A DNA stretch of 64,000 bases. Source: Litsea cubeba. Lineage: Eukaryota > Streptophyta > Magnoliopsida > Laurales > Lauraceae. The notes beneath the pieces were generated by a model, which was not told where the DNA came from, did not search any database, and saw only the letters and a list, made by a program, of their open reading frames with translations. Position numbers and translations under genes: made by a program. The DNA is taken from positions 113,086,241 to 113,150,240 of the forward strand of contig CM022944.1 of assembly GCA_012931725.1 (NCBI GenBank). The letters run 5' to 3'. Position 1 is the first letter of the stretch; each line of letters begins with the position of its first letter. Below are positions 24,401 to 37,143 of this stretch, piece by piece.

Positions 24401-27400
24401 TCAATCTCCACTCATAGGGACATGGGAGTATAGTCCCATCGATTGATGGATCAAAATCATCAGCTGCAGCTAACACCGGTGTAAAAGCTCTTTGAAACCA
24501 TTTGAGTTTATCAATTCCATAATCTGGGCCTGGTATGATTGATCCCGTCGACCGACACCCTATCAGGACAACCTGTTTTTATGTGTTAGTAAGAATAATC
24601 ACATCATTATCACCTTAAGATCACATGGGTGGAGACTATAATTTGGAGCTCACTTCATCTCCGTCCTCAAATGAATTGATGATATGAAATGTGCAATGAG
24701 TTTCAACACCAAACCAAACAATGGATTCCTCATTGCCATAGCGAGGCATGACTCCAATTCTTGATCTTCGATTTTTCTCGAACTTGATAAGCCTGTCGGT
24801 TCCATAGAAAATGTTTTAATTGTTAAATAAGTAGGAGAGTTAATTGTTTACTTTTTTTCTAAACTCTGAACAGAGATTGAGAAATGGCTTCAAGAGAGCA
24901 CTTACGATCCACCTCTGAAAAGTCTACCCACATCTATCATAAGTGGGTAGTCCATGATGATATTGTAGCTGAAAACCATAAGAATAATAATATCAAATAA
25001 TCATCTGGATACGTAAAGCAAATGAAAGTTAGATTTAACTTTCTCAAAGTCAATTCTGGTTTCTCCTTATGAACTTCAATGAGATCAGTATTCCAGCAAA
25101 TGTGTCAAGACATATAAAAGAATTTGTGTCAATCTATATTGATATAATGAAGGAAACAACCATACAATGAAATGAGCTGCTTGTTTTCTAATTTAGTTTG
25201 ATTTTTCTCCTAGGTGCTCCCATCATTTAGGGGCCTTTTCTTTCTGCATTTCATACTTAAGTTCATTCAAAGTTTTGCATTTTCTAACTAGATATTGCTC
25301 TTTAAATGTGAGAAAAGAATGTCTTACTTTTCTGTCACTCCAACCTCATGGCTTAAGGTACATCGATTGAACTTGATATCAACTTTATGAGTCAATTTAT
25401 TCCCATCAGCTAAAAAAAAGGAATAGAAAAGAAAATAAAAGAAAAGAAAGATGAAAGTTCAAGTCATTGGTTGATTTTTATGGACTTTGAACTATTTACT
25501 ATCAAATGTCAACTGATTCATTTTAGAAACCAATAAGAACAATACCAAAGCAGAAACTTCGATGCACATTACCTGAGACTACCCCAAGAACATAGTATGG
25601 CTTTTTTGCATCCACACCCATGATAATCATCTCTCCAGTTTTAGGATCTTTCTGCCGTAAAGTAACATAAGTTATAATCTACAAATTTAGGATCTTTATA
25701 TAAACCAACATGTCAGAACGATGATGATGATGGTGGTGATGGTGACATAAAATCAAACCAACCTTAGGGTGACTTGTAAAGGGGCGACCCCAAGAACCAC
25801 TCAGAGTCCAAACATTCCTCGTGTCGAGATTGGAGATATCAATCTCATATGGGAAGTGATTCTCTGCAACGGAGTAAACCTTTCCCGCATGTTCAAACAC
25901 ATTGGTGTTGCTCGCCTCCTTGTTTACTATTCCAAATCTTAGCTATTTTCAAAGAAGAATAATATATTTTAAGCCTGTGATGAAAATTATTCACACACAC
26001 ACACAAGAGGGATCGCAGTCATCCAGTGAGCGACTCACGCACGGATGCTTATATGCACCTCATTGTTGGGGGCCACATGAAGCCCCACCAGGGACTGGGA
26101 CCTGGGGGTTCGAAAGATCTCCCTGGCCCATCCTCTCTGGAAAATATTAACCTCAAATGATCATCCCGTCATCCACATCCAGGACCCACAATTTTAACAG
26201 TGTACAATCCATTCAAACTGGTGTATAATCGATCTAATGGTATAAAGTTTATCAAGATGGGTTCAAACTCGGTGGAACGTAGGTAAATAGGGGGGACTTT
26301 TTGGTCCACTTGGATGGAACCCCATGCGCGATATATATATATATATATATATATAGGGGAGTATTCCTATGCATCTATACCTCATCATAGGGTGAGGGAC
26401 ACTCCCCTTTTTGGGAAGTTTCAAGTACATTGGAATAAAGTACATAGGGAGTATTTCTATGTACTTGAAAAGTCACTTTTCCCTCACCACCCTATGGTGA
26501 GGGATAGATGCACTTGAATATTTTCTATATATATATATATCTGCATCAATGATTTCAAGTCAATGGTTACGAGTGACATACCAGATTGAGAACATATGCA
26601 GCAAGAATTGCGGGAGGCTTGCCTTCTGCTGCTGGAAGAAATAATGGTTTGTTCTGTTCCTTCTCTATCATGTATGAGTCAGATTCGATATATCTGTTTT
26701 TGTATGACACTGTCCAGTTTCCATTCTTATCTTTGCTAAAATAGGTGGCATGAACCATACCCTCTCCTTCAACCTGAATAAAGCTGGAGTTACCAAATAT
26801 GGAGGCTGTTGCCATCTTATCTTGAAAAATTGGATTTGAGCCTGTTGTTTTATCAAAGTGGTGTGCAGATCAGGATCTTGTAAGAGATTACACACATCCT
26901 AACATCATACGGATGAATACAAAAGAAAGTCAAATTGGATTTTTCATATTTTCCTTTATATGTAATCACTTTTTTTCACAAAAAATAATTTTTTATTTAG
27001 TTGTGAAGCTGAATATAGAGCTATGGCTATTGCCAAGTGATACTTGATATAATTTTGTACATGGTAAATTGGGTTTTTGTAATGTCATGGGACGCCTTCT
27101 TTTTCTCAACACAATTAATTGTCATATGATATGGGTCAGACCATGAACATTCAAAGAACCAGTTTTGTATGAAGACACCAAAATAAATGCCTATGTAATG
27201 CAGTTCACTATCTTTGAAACAATGGGGATGAAATGAACATCCAAGCTTGTTATAGTCAATACGGTTGATTCTCCAAAACCCTAAATACAAGAGTTGTAAG
27301 GGTATGAAGTGCAGATGCACTTAGCAACACAAAGTTTTTTTTTTTTTTTTTTTAATTTCTGGAAGGTATTAAAAAGATTTTTGGAAGGTAAACACAAGAG

Positions 27401-30400
27401 TTTTTTTTTTTTCCACATATTCCAAACTTATATCCAAGAGATAAAATGTGAAAACCCTAGGTTGGAGTTGAAATAATGTGCAAAGTTTGCAAATTTTTGT
27501 AGGATGGAATAATCTATCAAGGGTCCATGTGGACAGTTGTGATCAAGGGCCTTAAGAGAAGATCAAGCACGCACACAAGAAGAAAAGACTATGTGGTTCA
27601 GCTTCATGCTTCTTCTTTAAGATATACACCTAGACCTTCCGAGAATAGTCATCAATAAATGTCAACATGTATAGACCAACACCAAGAGACGGGACACGAG
27701 GACTCAAATATCAGAATGGATGTAATCCAAAGTACCTTTGGTCAAATGAACAAATGTCCTGAACTTGACCCTACATTGCTTTCCGAAGATACAATGCTCA
27801 TAGAAGTTCGGCAATCTTGTTTTCCGACCACACAGCAAACCATGTTTAGTCAACTCATCCATACCCCTCACTCATATGCCCAAGTCGCATATGCCATAAC
27901 TTGGTAGTTTCCAAATTTGAAACTAAGGACGAAACAACTCGGCACATGTAACTTTACTACCTTGAAAAAAGAAGAGGCCATTTTTCTTCTTTCCCTTCAT
28001 CACTACAAAAGCACCTTTCGAGATTCTCATAACGCCACCTCCAGCTTTGTAAGTACATCCATTAGAGTCAAGCTTACCCAAGGAAATCTGATGAAACATT
28101 TTCTTCAACTCTGGAACATGCCTGACATCTGACAAAGTTCTTACAATACCGTCATACATTTTAATTCCGATTGAACCTATCCCAACAACCTTACATGCTA
28201 CATTATTTCTCATAAACACTTTACCACCATTAATAGACTGATAATTGGTAAACCAATCTTTGTAAGGACACATATGATAGGAACACCCCGAATCAAGAAT
28301 CCACTTATCTGTTGAACTACCAACAGTAATCGAAAGAATTTTCGCACCATCAAAACTATTATGTACAACATCGGTTGCAATACCGACAACATCTCCAGAA
28401 TCAAATTTCTCCTTCCCTTTACGCTTTAGACAGTCTTTTCTAAAGTGTCATTCCTTTTGGCATTGGAAGTACTTTAATTTTTAGGTTTTTTTAACCTAAA
28501 CTTGCCTCTTCTGTTCTTACATCATGGTATCAACAAAATTCTCATACGAGGGTGGTAATGAATATAACAACATAATGGCTTGGTCCTCATCATCAATTCT
28601 AACATCTATATTTTCAAGATCCATAATAGTTTTTGTGAAATAATCAATGTAGTTTGCAATAGACGTAACTTCCTTCGTTTGTAAGGTGAACAACCGCTTC
28701 TTCAAGTACAAGCAATTTTTGAGAGACTTTTTGATGTATAAGTTCTCCAACTTCTGCCATAGTTTTCTCTTACGTAATCTTTCGTAGTATACCATCACTA
28801 AAAAATAACAAAATCTGACAGTACACCTGCACCTTTTTCAGCAACTCGTCATTCTCTTCATCTGACAATTTCTAAGGCGGAGCTTTATGCAAGTCCAGCA
28901 AAGCATTCCGCGATAGACCGAACTCGTTCTGAACCCATGCTGAACTAGCAAAGCATGCATCTTCAAACGTGATAGACTGAACTCGTTGTTTCTATCGAAT
29001 TTCTCAATTAAAAATTTTATAGCCATTCCCATTCTGAGAATATCTTAGGCATTCCGAGAATATCTTAGGGCACATGCGTAGATCTTCTCGCAACAAGTCC
29101 ACGGGTTCAAAGTTCAAACGGATATCAGATCAGACTCCGAACCATTAAGATACTGCGAAAACAAACTTCAGTAGTCTATCTGGTCGAACTGCTCACCTAC
29201 TGCTTGCTGCTGTTGGGCTGCCCGACCTGACCTGGATCCAACCCGAACTGCAACCGACCCTAGCTGGGTCGTCTTCTTCCGGTGACGGTAGCAGTCAGGG
29301 GCGGAACTGTGTTAGGGCTTAGGGGAGCCCCCCCCCCCCCCCCCCCCCCTAGGCTTTCAAAATGGCTTTAATATGATCAAATTGCCCACCCCCCCCCCCC
29401 CAACCAAGGAATTTTGATCAAACTGCCCTGGCCCCCCATCCAACTATCCTTTTAATGCTTTGATTATTTTATTATTCTCATTTCCCTAAGACCCCAGCCC
29501 CCAGCCCCTTTTACAATACCCTTTCCAAATTCCAATCCCATTCCAGCCCCTTTTACCCATTCCCTACCCCTTTTCCAAAACAGCAAAACCATGCCCTGTC
29601 CCTAAACGAAGAAGAGGAGAGAAGAATAGGAAGAAGAAGAAGGAGGAGGAGGAGGAGCAGCTGGGCTTGTTCTCCTTGTAGTTGTAGCAGGCTAGCTATA
29701 GCACTAGCACACATAGCAGAAGAAGAAGAAGACCGAAGCACTGACCCAGCCACCCAGGTCAGATACCTTCCTAGTTCCTCCCTTAGTCCCTCTTTCCTTT
29801 TTTTCCTTTTCTTTGTTTTTCCTACTGTGAAGGGCCCTAGTGTGGATACTCTCTCAAAATTTAAGATACATGTGGTCTAGTACTCTAGTTATTGGCCTTC
29901 TTTGTTGCTGTGTTGGATTCTTGACCACATATTTTTCAGGCCAGCATTGAGAACTCTTCCTGTAGGAGATTTTGTGCATGGTCAACGGGGCCACCTACCA
30001 AATCAATGGTTCATCTATATATATAAACTTTAAAAAAAAGACCCAAAGGATGATGCACATATTCTAATTTGCTCACCCTTAATAGCTGAGTATACAAAGA
30101 GGTGAGGCTGCAATCGTCCTAGCCCAAACTCTTGATCAAGAAATCTTAGCTCAAATCCAGTCCACTGTCCACCATATTGAAGTCAGAGATGGCCCCTGGG
30201 CCCCCATCTAGCCCAGCCCATTTACTAGTCCTAAAAATGGACCTAGCTAGCCCGATGTACTATAATAGAGAAGAAGGCCCTTTATGCTTTTTGTTGAATA
30301 TGAGGGTATAGATTGCTATTTTGGATGTATTGGTGTAATTTATTGTTTGGATGAAGAAAAAATTAGAATAAATTATTGACAGTTAATTAATTTTGGACAT

Positions 30401-33400
30401 ATAATAAATATAATTTTTATTTGATTTGTAGATGGGAAAGTCATCTACAATTGATGGATTTTTTAAAAGAAAAAATCCTCAAAACTTAGAAGCCGATGCA
30501 TCATTGCTGACCTCTAATGTTGAGAATCCAATCTCTGAAGATCGTCCTACAAAATCACAAAGAACTGAAATCAATGAAGTTGATATTAGTTCGTTAGAGC
30601 GTGATCTAGGATTGCATCCACAGATATGGGATTATGATATTAATCGGTGTGATGAAATTTGACGGAAGTACATTAAGGTTGGTCCATACCAACCTATGCT
30701 TTCAAAGTATCCGAAATCTGGATCAACAACTCATCTTCGCAGCTTTCAACATTCGTGGTTCAAGCTATTTCCTTCGTGGTTGGAATATTCCCCAGAGAAA
30801 GATGCTATTTTTTGTCTACCATGCTATCTTTTCAATAAGCAAACTGGACTTGCTTCGCAAAATGCATTCACTCTTACTGGATTTAGGAATTGGAAAAAAG
30901 TTAAAGATGGAAAAAATTGTGCTTTATTGAGTCATGTGGGGAAGGATCCTAACTCTCCTCATAAAGTTGCCGAGAAATCATGTGAAGATTTGATGAATCA
31001 ATCTCAACACATACAGAAAGTGCTTGACAAATTCACTTCGGAAGAAATTGCAAACAATCGACTACGGCTTACGGCTTCGATTGATACAGTTCGATGGCTT
31101 ACATTTCAAGGTTGTGCTTTTAGAGGCCACGATGAAAGTCATAGTTCAATCAATCGTGGAAATTATATTGAAATGTTGAATTTGTTGAGTTCTTATAATG
31201 AGAAAGTTGCAAGAGTTGTGTTAGATAAAGCTCCAAAAAATGCTTCTTACACATCACCAAAGATCCAAAAAGAAATTCTACATGTTTTTTCAACCAAAGT
31301 GAAGAAGATAATTCGTGAAGAAATTGGTGATGCAAAATTTTGTATACTTGTTGATGAAGCTCGTGATGAGTCAAAGAAGGAGCAAATGGCAATAGTTTTG
31401 AGATTCGTCAACAAAGATGGCTTCGTGCGAGAGCGTTTTTTTGGGCTTATTCATGTATCCAACACTGCATCATTGACCTTAAAAAATGAGATATATGCTG
31501 TATTGTCTTATCATAATCTCGATGTTCAGAATATTCGAGGGCAGGGATATGATGGTGCAAGCAATATGCGGGGTGAGTGGAATGGATTACAAGCTTTGAT
31601 TTTGAATGATTGTCCATATGCTTACTATGTCCATTGTTTAGCACATCGCTTGCAATTGGCATTAGTTGCATCATCAAAAGAAGTTAATCCAATTTATCAA
31701 TTTTTTACTAAATTGAATTCTATTGGCAATATTGTTGGCGCTTCATGCAAGCGTAATGATGAGTTAAAAGTTGCTCAAGCTGCTGAAATTGCACATTTGA
31801 TTGCCATTGATGAGCTCGAGAGTGGGAGAGGACTTAATCAGATTGGTTCTTTACAGCGGGCAGGAGATACTCGTTGGAGTTTTCACTTGAAATCAGTTTC
31901 TAGCTTGATAAAGATGTTTAGTCCAACATGTGCAGTTCTAATTAACATCATTGAGGACGGAACTACTTTTTCTCAACGAGCAGATACGGACTCAGGTTAC
32001 GAGGCAATGACTTCATTTGAATTTGTCTTCATCTTGCATCTTATGAAAGAAATCATGGAGATCACTGAATTACTTTGTCAAGCTTTGCAATGTCAATCTC
32101 AAGACATTTTAAATGCCATGCATCTTGTTTCATCTACTAAAGCACTTATCCAAAAATTGAGAGATGTTGGGTGGGATGCTTTACTTACCAAGGTGAAATC
32201 ATTTTGTGAGGCACGCAATATAGATGTCCCAGATATGAATGCTCGTTATGTTGCGAGACGAGGTCGAGCCCGCCATCAACAAGATGAGTTTACAATTGAG
32301 CATTATTATCGCATAGAAATTTTTTATGCTGCGATTGATTCTCAATTACAAGAATTAAATCTTCGATTTAGTGAGCATGCAGTAGAGTTGCTTATTCTTA
32401 GCTCATCTTTGGATCCTCGAAATGCACATGAATCTTTCAGAAGCGATGACATTTGCAAGTTGGTAGACAATTTTTATTCTCAAGATTTCACAGAAAATGA
32501 GAAAATGCAATTGAGAATGCAACTTCACCATTATGAGTATAATGTAGTTCGACATTCAGACTTTCAAAAATTATCAACTATTTCTGATTTGTGTCAATGG
32601 TTGGTAAAGACTAGAAGATCAACAGTCTACCAACTTGTTTTTAGAGTGATTGAACTTGTGCTTACTCTTCCAGTTTCTACTGCAACTACTGAACAATCAT
32701 TTTCAGCCATGAGTATTGTCAAAACTAGGCTTCGCTCCAAAATGGAGGATGATTTTCTCTCTGACTCTTTGATTGTGTACATTGAAAAAGAAATTGCTGA
32801 GAAGCTTAGCACAAAATCAATTATAGACGATTTTCGAGATATGAAAGAACGTCGAGTTCCATTTTGATAGATGATTCAGTTGAAATGTACTAAGAAACAA
32901 TTATTTTACTACTTTTCTTTGCTTATATTTTGTTAAGGCTGAATATATGCTGGTTTTAATTTTCATGTAAAATTTAGTCTTGAATCGTAATATATTTTTC
33001 ATGCTTGAACTTACAACTATGTCGAAAGAAAACTTAAAAATATGATAGTTATAATAATTGGTGAAATAACAACTTATTCGAGTTTGGCCCCTCCCGAGAT
33101 GAAATCCTGGTTCCGCCCCTGGTAGCAGTCTTCTTCGCCGGCAACGATTGCAAGTCCAGCAGCCCTCCAGAGATCGATTCGATCTTTCTTCTCCTCTGCA
33201 AGAACGAACCGAGCCCGAGAAAGCCCGGATCCTCTTCCACACTACGACATGTCTTCTTCCTTGGCACCGTCCAATCTGCGACGACTAATCAGATCTTGCA
33301 ACAGAGAAAGTCCAGATCATCTTCCTCTACTACAAACCGCCAAACCAGTAACCGACCTTCTCTTAGTTATTTTCCTATCAAGAACCAAGAACCCCCAGGA

Positions 33401-36400
33401 ATCCAAACAAAGCTCTTTCTTCTCCGATCAGCAATCTGAAAGCAATTCCGGATGCTCCACCGATCTGTGTGGCCCACTCGAGATCTGTATCGTCTTCAAC
33501 AAAACAAAACCAGAGTCCTGCGATAGTTATCTCTTCGTGCAATCCTGGGCCCTCTGAGATCTAATCCGTCAGATCTCGTCCGATCACACGTAACACGTAA
33601 GCCATTGTAAACCCTAGGATAGCTCTGATACCAGATTGCACACACACAAAAAAAAAAGATTTACATTGTTCAGCTTTTGGCCTAATGTTTCGCATATTCA
33701 TTTTGTTATTAACTAATGTGTTGAGGGTAGGCGGGTTTGATTGCAGATGCTTTGGTAAGACTACTGATATATTTGGTATTGTTTGATTTTAATTGAAAGA
33801 TCGATTGATTGAGAGTAACTCATCTTTTGCTTGACGAGTCCAGTTCATAAGCTTAGCCACTCACTTATGGCATTGATATGATTCATTGAGTAAGGCACTA
33901 TTCAGTTGTTAATGTCTGACACAACTTGGCAAGGGCTATCGATTGATTGCGACTGCAAATTGATACTAAGATATATGTACACCATTGGATACCCCAAAAA
34001 TAGATGTTGGGATTGTTTGCCACTTCGGGTACTGCATTGATTGATTGGTTGGCTATTCTTCCTTTGTAGATCTCTGCCACGCTCGGTTCGAGAAAGGGAG
34101 GGCAGCCATATTATCCCGTGGTGTATTTGCTTATATGTGAATTGCCTATTTGTTAAGATATTGTCATTATAATATTGTCTTATCTGATTTATTGTTTATT
34201 GATATTCCAGCATTTACGCGTAGACTCCTATTATTGAAATTCACATGATCACATTATCCTTACTTCGTTTTAGTATTGTACTAGCAAAACCCCGTGGATA
34301 ACCACGAACCCACCAAATGCACAGACTGATATGAATTATTTTTAATAAATTTATTAATTAGTAAACTTGTGAGTCCTTTTTTTTGTTGCTAATTTGATCT
34401 TTATTTTTTTTTTCAAATGTTATATTCTTTAGGTGAGGCATGAATTGATTAAGAAAGATCAAATGATCGTAGACCTAAAAAATTGACCAAATATTTTTAA
34501 GTGGGACCAAGATGAATGGGGCCCATCATCTCTATTCGAACCGTCCATAAAATCAAATGATGCGGGCCGGGACCCATTAATTGATTGATAAAGATCAAAT
34601 GATCAAATGATCATAGACCTCACAAATTGACCAAACGTAACCTATTTAAGTGGAAATCCCCAGATGAATGTGGTCCACCATCTCTATTCTAACCATCCAT
34701 AAAACCATATTATGCGGGATGGGACCCATGAATTGATTTAAAAAGATCAAAGGATAAATGATCGTAGACCTAAAAAATTAACCAAATATTTTTAAGTGGG
34801 ACCCAGATGAATAGGGTCCACCATCTTTATTCTAACCATCCATAAAATCAAATGATGCAGGCCGGGACCCATTAATTGATTGATAAAGATCAAATGATCA
34901 TAGACCTCTCAAATTGACCAAACCTAACTTATTTAAGTGGGACCCACAAGATGAATGGGGTCCACCATCTATATTCTATCCGTCCATGAAATAATCTGAT
35001 GCAGGCTGGGACCCATTAATTGCTTGATAATGATCAAAGTATTAAATGATCATAGACCTCATAAATTGACCAAACATAACCTATTTAAGTGGAACCCCCC
35101 AGATGAATGGGGTCCACCATCTTTATTCTAACCGTCCATAAAATCATATTATGCGGGATGAGACCCATGAATTGATTTAAAAAGATCAAATGATCGTAGA
35201 CCTAACAAATTAATCAAATATATTTAAGTGAGACCCAGATGAATGGGGTCCACCATCTCTATTCTAACAATCCATAAAATCATATGATGCGGGCCGGGAC
35301 CCATGAATTGATTGATAAAGTTCAAATGATCATAGACCTCATAAAATGAACTAACCTAATTTATTTAAGTGACCCATGAATTGATTGATAAAGTTCAAAT
35401 GATCATAGACCTCATAAAATGAACAAACCTAATTTATTTAAGTGGGACCCCAAAGATGAATGGAGTCCACCATCTATATTCAAACCGTTCATAAAACCAT
35501 ATGATGCGGGCTGGGACCCATGAATTGTTTGATAAAGGTCAAACGATCAAATGATTATAGACCTCACAATTGACCAAACCAAACCTATTTAAGTGGAGCC
35601 CCCCCAAATGAATGGGGTCCACCATCTCTATTCTAACCGTCCATAAAATCATATTATGCGGGATGAGACCCATGAATTGATTAAGAAAGATCAAATGATC
35701 AAATGATCATAGACCTAACAAATTGACTAAATATTTTTAAGTGGGACCCAGATGAATGGGGTCCACCATCTTTATTCTAACCGTCCATAAAATCAAATGA
35801 TGCGGGCCGGGACCCATGAATTGATTGATATAAATTAAATTTTTTGAATTTAAAGGTTTGGATTTGATCCACAAAATCGTTGAAGATATTACTTGAATGG
35901 GGTCCACCATCTCTATTCTAACCGTCCATAAAATCATATGATGCGGGCCGGGACCCATGAATTGATTGGTAAAGTTCAAATGATCATAGACCTCATAAAA
36001 TGAACAAACCTAATTTATTTAAGTGGCCCATGAATTGATTGATGAAGTTCAAATGATCATAGACCTCATAAAATGAACAAACCTAATTTATTTAAGTGGG
36101 ACCCCAAAGATGAATGGAGTCCACCATTTATATTCTAACCGTTCATAAAACCATATGATGCGGGCTGGGACCCATGAATTGCTTGATAAAGGTCAAAGGA
36201 TCAAATGATCATAGACCTCACAAATTGACCAAACCAAACCTATTTAAGTGGAACCCCCCCCCCCCTCCCAAATGAATGGGGTCCACCATCTCTATTCTAA
36301 CCGTCCATAAAATCATATTATGCGGGATGAGACCCATGAATTGATTAAGAAAGATCAAATGATCTAATGATCATAGACCTAATAAATTGACCAAATATTT

Positions 36401-37111
36401 TTAAGTGGGACCCAGATGAATGGGGTCCACCATCTTTATTCTAACTGTCCATAAAATCAAATGATGCGGGCCGGGACCCATGAATTGATTGATATAAATT
36501 AAATTTTTTGAATTTAGAGGTTTGGATTTGATCCACAAAATCGTTAAAGATATTACTTGAATGGAAATTCTTTTTGTAGTAAGGTGGATGGATAAATATT
36601 AGGAAATGATGGAGATTTATAGGAAGATATTTCTGTATGATTGGAAACGGAAGGGAGGAATGGAAGGGTTGGAATTGGAAGGGAGGAATGGAAGGGTGAT
36701 ACATCCCTTTGCTGCCACGTGATCTTGGACCCTTTGCTGCCACGTGTCCATCTCCAAGACATGCCAGGTGTCCTCCTCCAAGACTTCTCATGAAGTGTAT
36801 ACGTCCCTTTAGTAATATAGATATCTAGTGTGTTAGCTTTCATTTTAGATGCCCAGTAATTAAAATATTTTTGTTATATTTTGTCAAAATTTAACATCAG
36901 CAGTTAAATGATATGCTTTGCTCTTAAAATATCTATTATCATTATCATTTGTTACTTACGATTTACGAAGCTTCCGTTATGCTTTAAATTAACGAACTAT
37001 TCATACATCACTGCAGACTTCGATCTTACGAGACTATAATTGGGGGGCCATATGTACTTTAATTATACGAAAAGAATTTTAATTTACCCTTAATTTCACG
37101 CATAATTCCCG

Positions 37112-37143
<32 letters not shown>

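Larger units (their letters stand above)
27524..33637 (-). mobile_element. Truncated Ty1/copia element, interrupted by a hAT element
   Basis: On the minus strand, in order: a primer-binding site (33622-33633), a long leader, gag (28500-29035: KFLIEKFDRNN, then MVYYERLRKRK and ANYIDYFTKTIMDLE), a protease/GAG-pre-integrase part (27923-28430: MYDGIVRTLSDVRHVPELKK) and the start of integrase (about 27600-27680: LTFIDDYSRKV). It stops at about 27524, so the rest of integrase, reverse transcriptase, RNase H and the 3' LTR are absent. Stops and frame changes are numerous. The hAT element at 29296-33121 split the leader. The break at 27524 is where sequence homologous to intron 3 of the pseudogene resumes. 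The 5' LTR, expected right of 33637, could not be bounded. Confidence 0.8.

Noticed and set aside
36441..36843. Open frames of 116 and 96 codons on the minus strand
   Set aside because: They lie in the 5' part and repeat array of the Helitron and translate repeat phrases.
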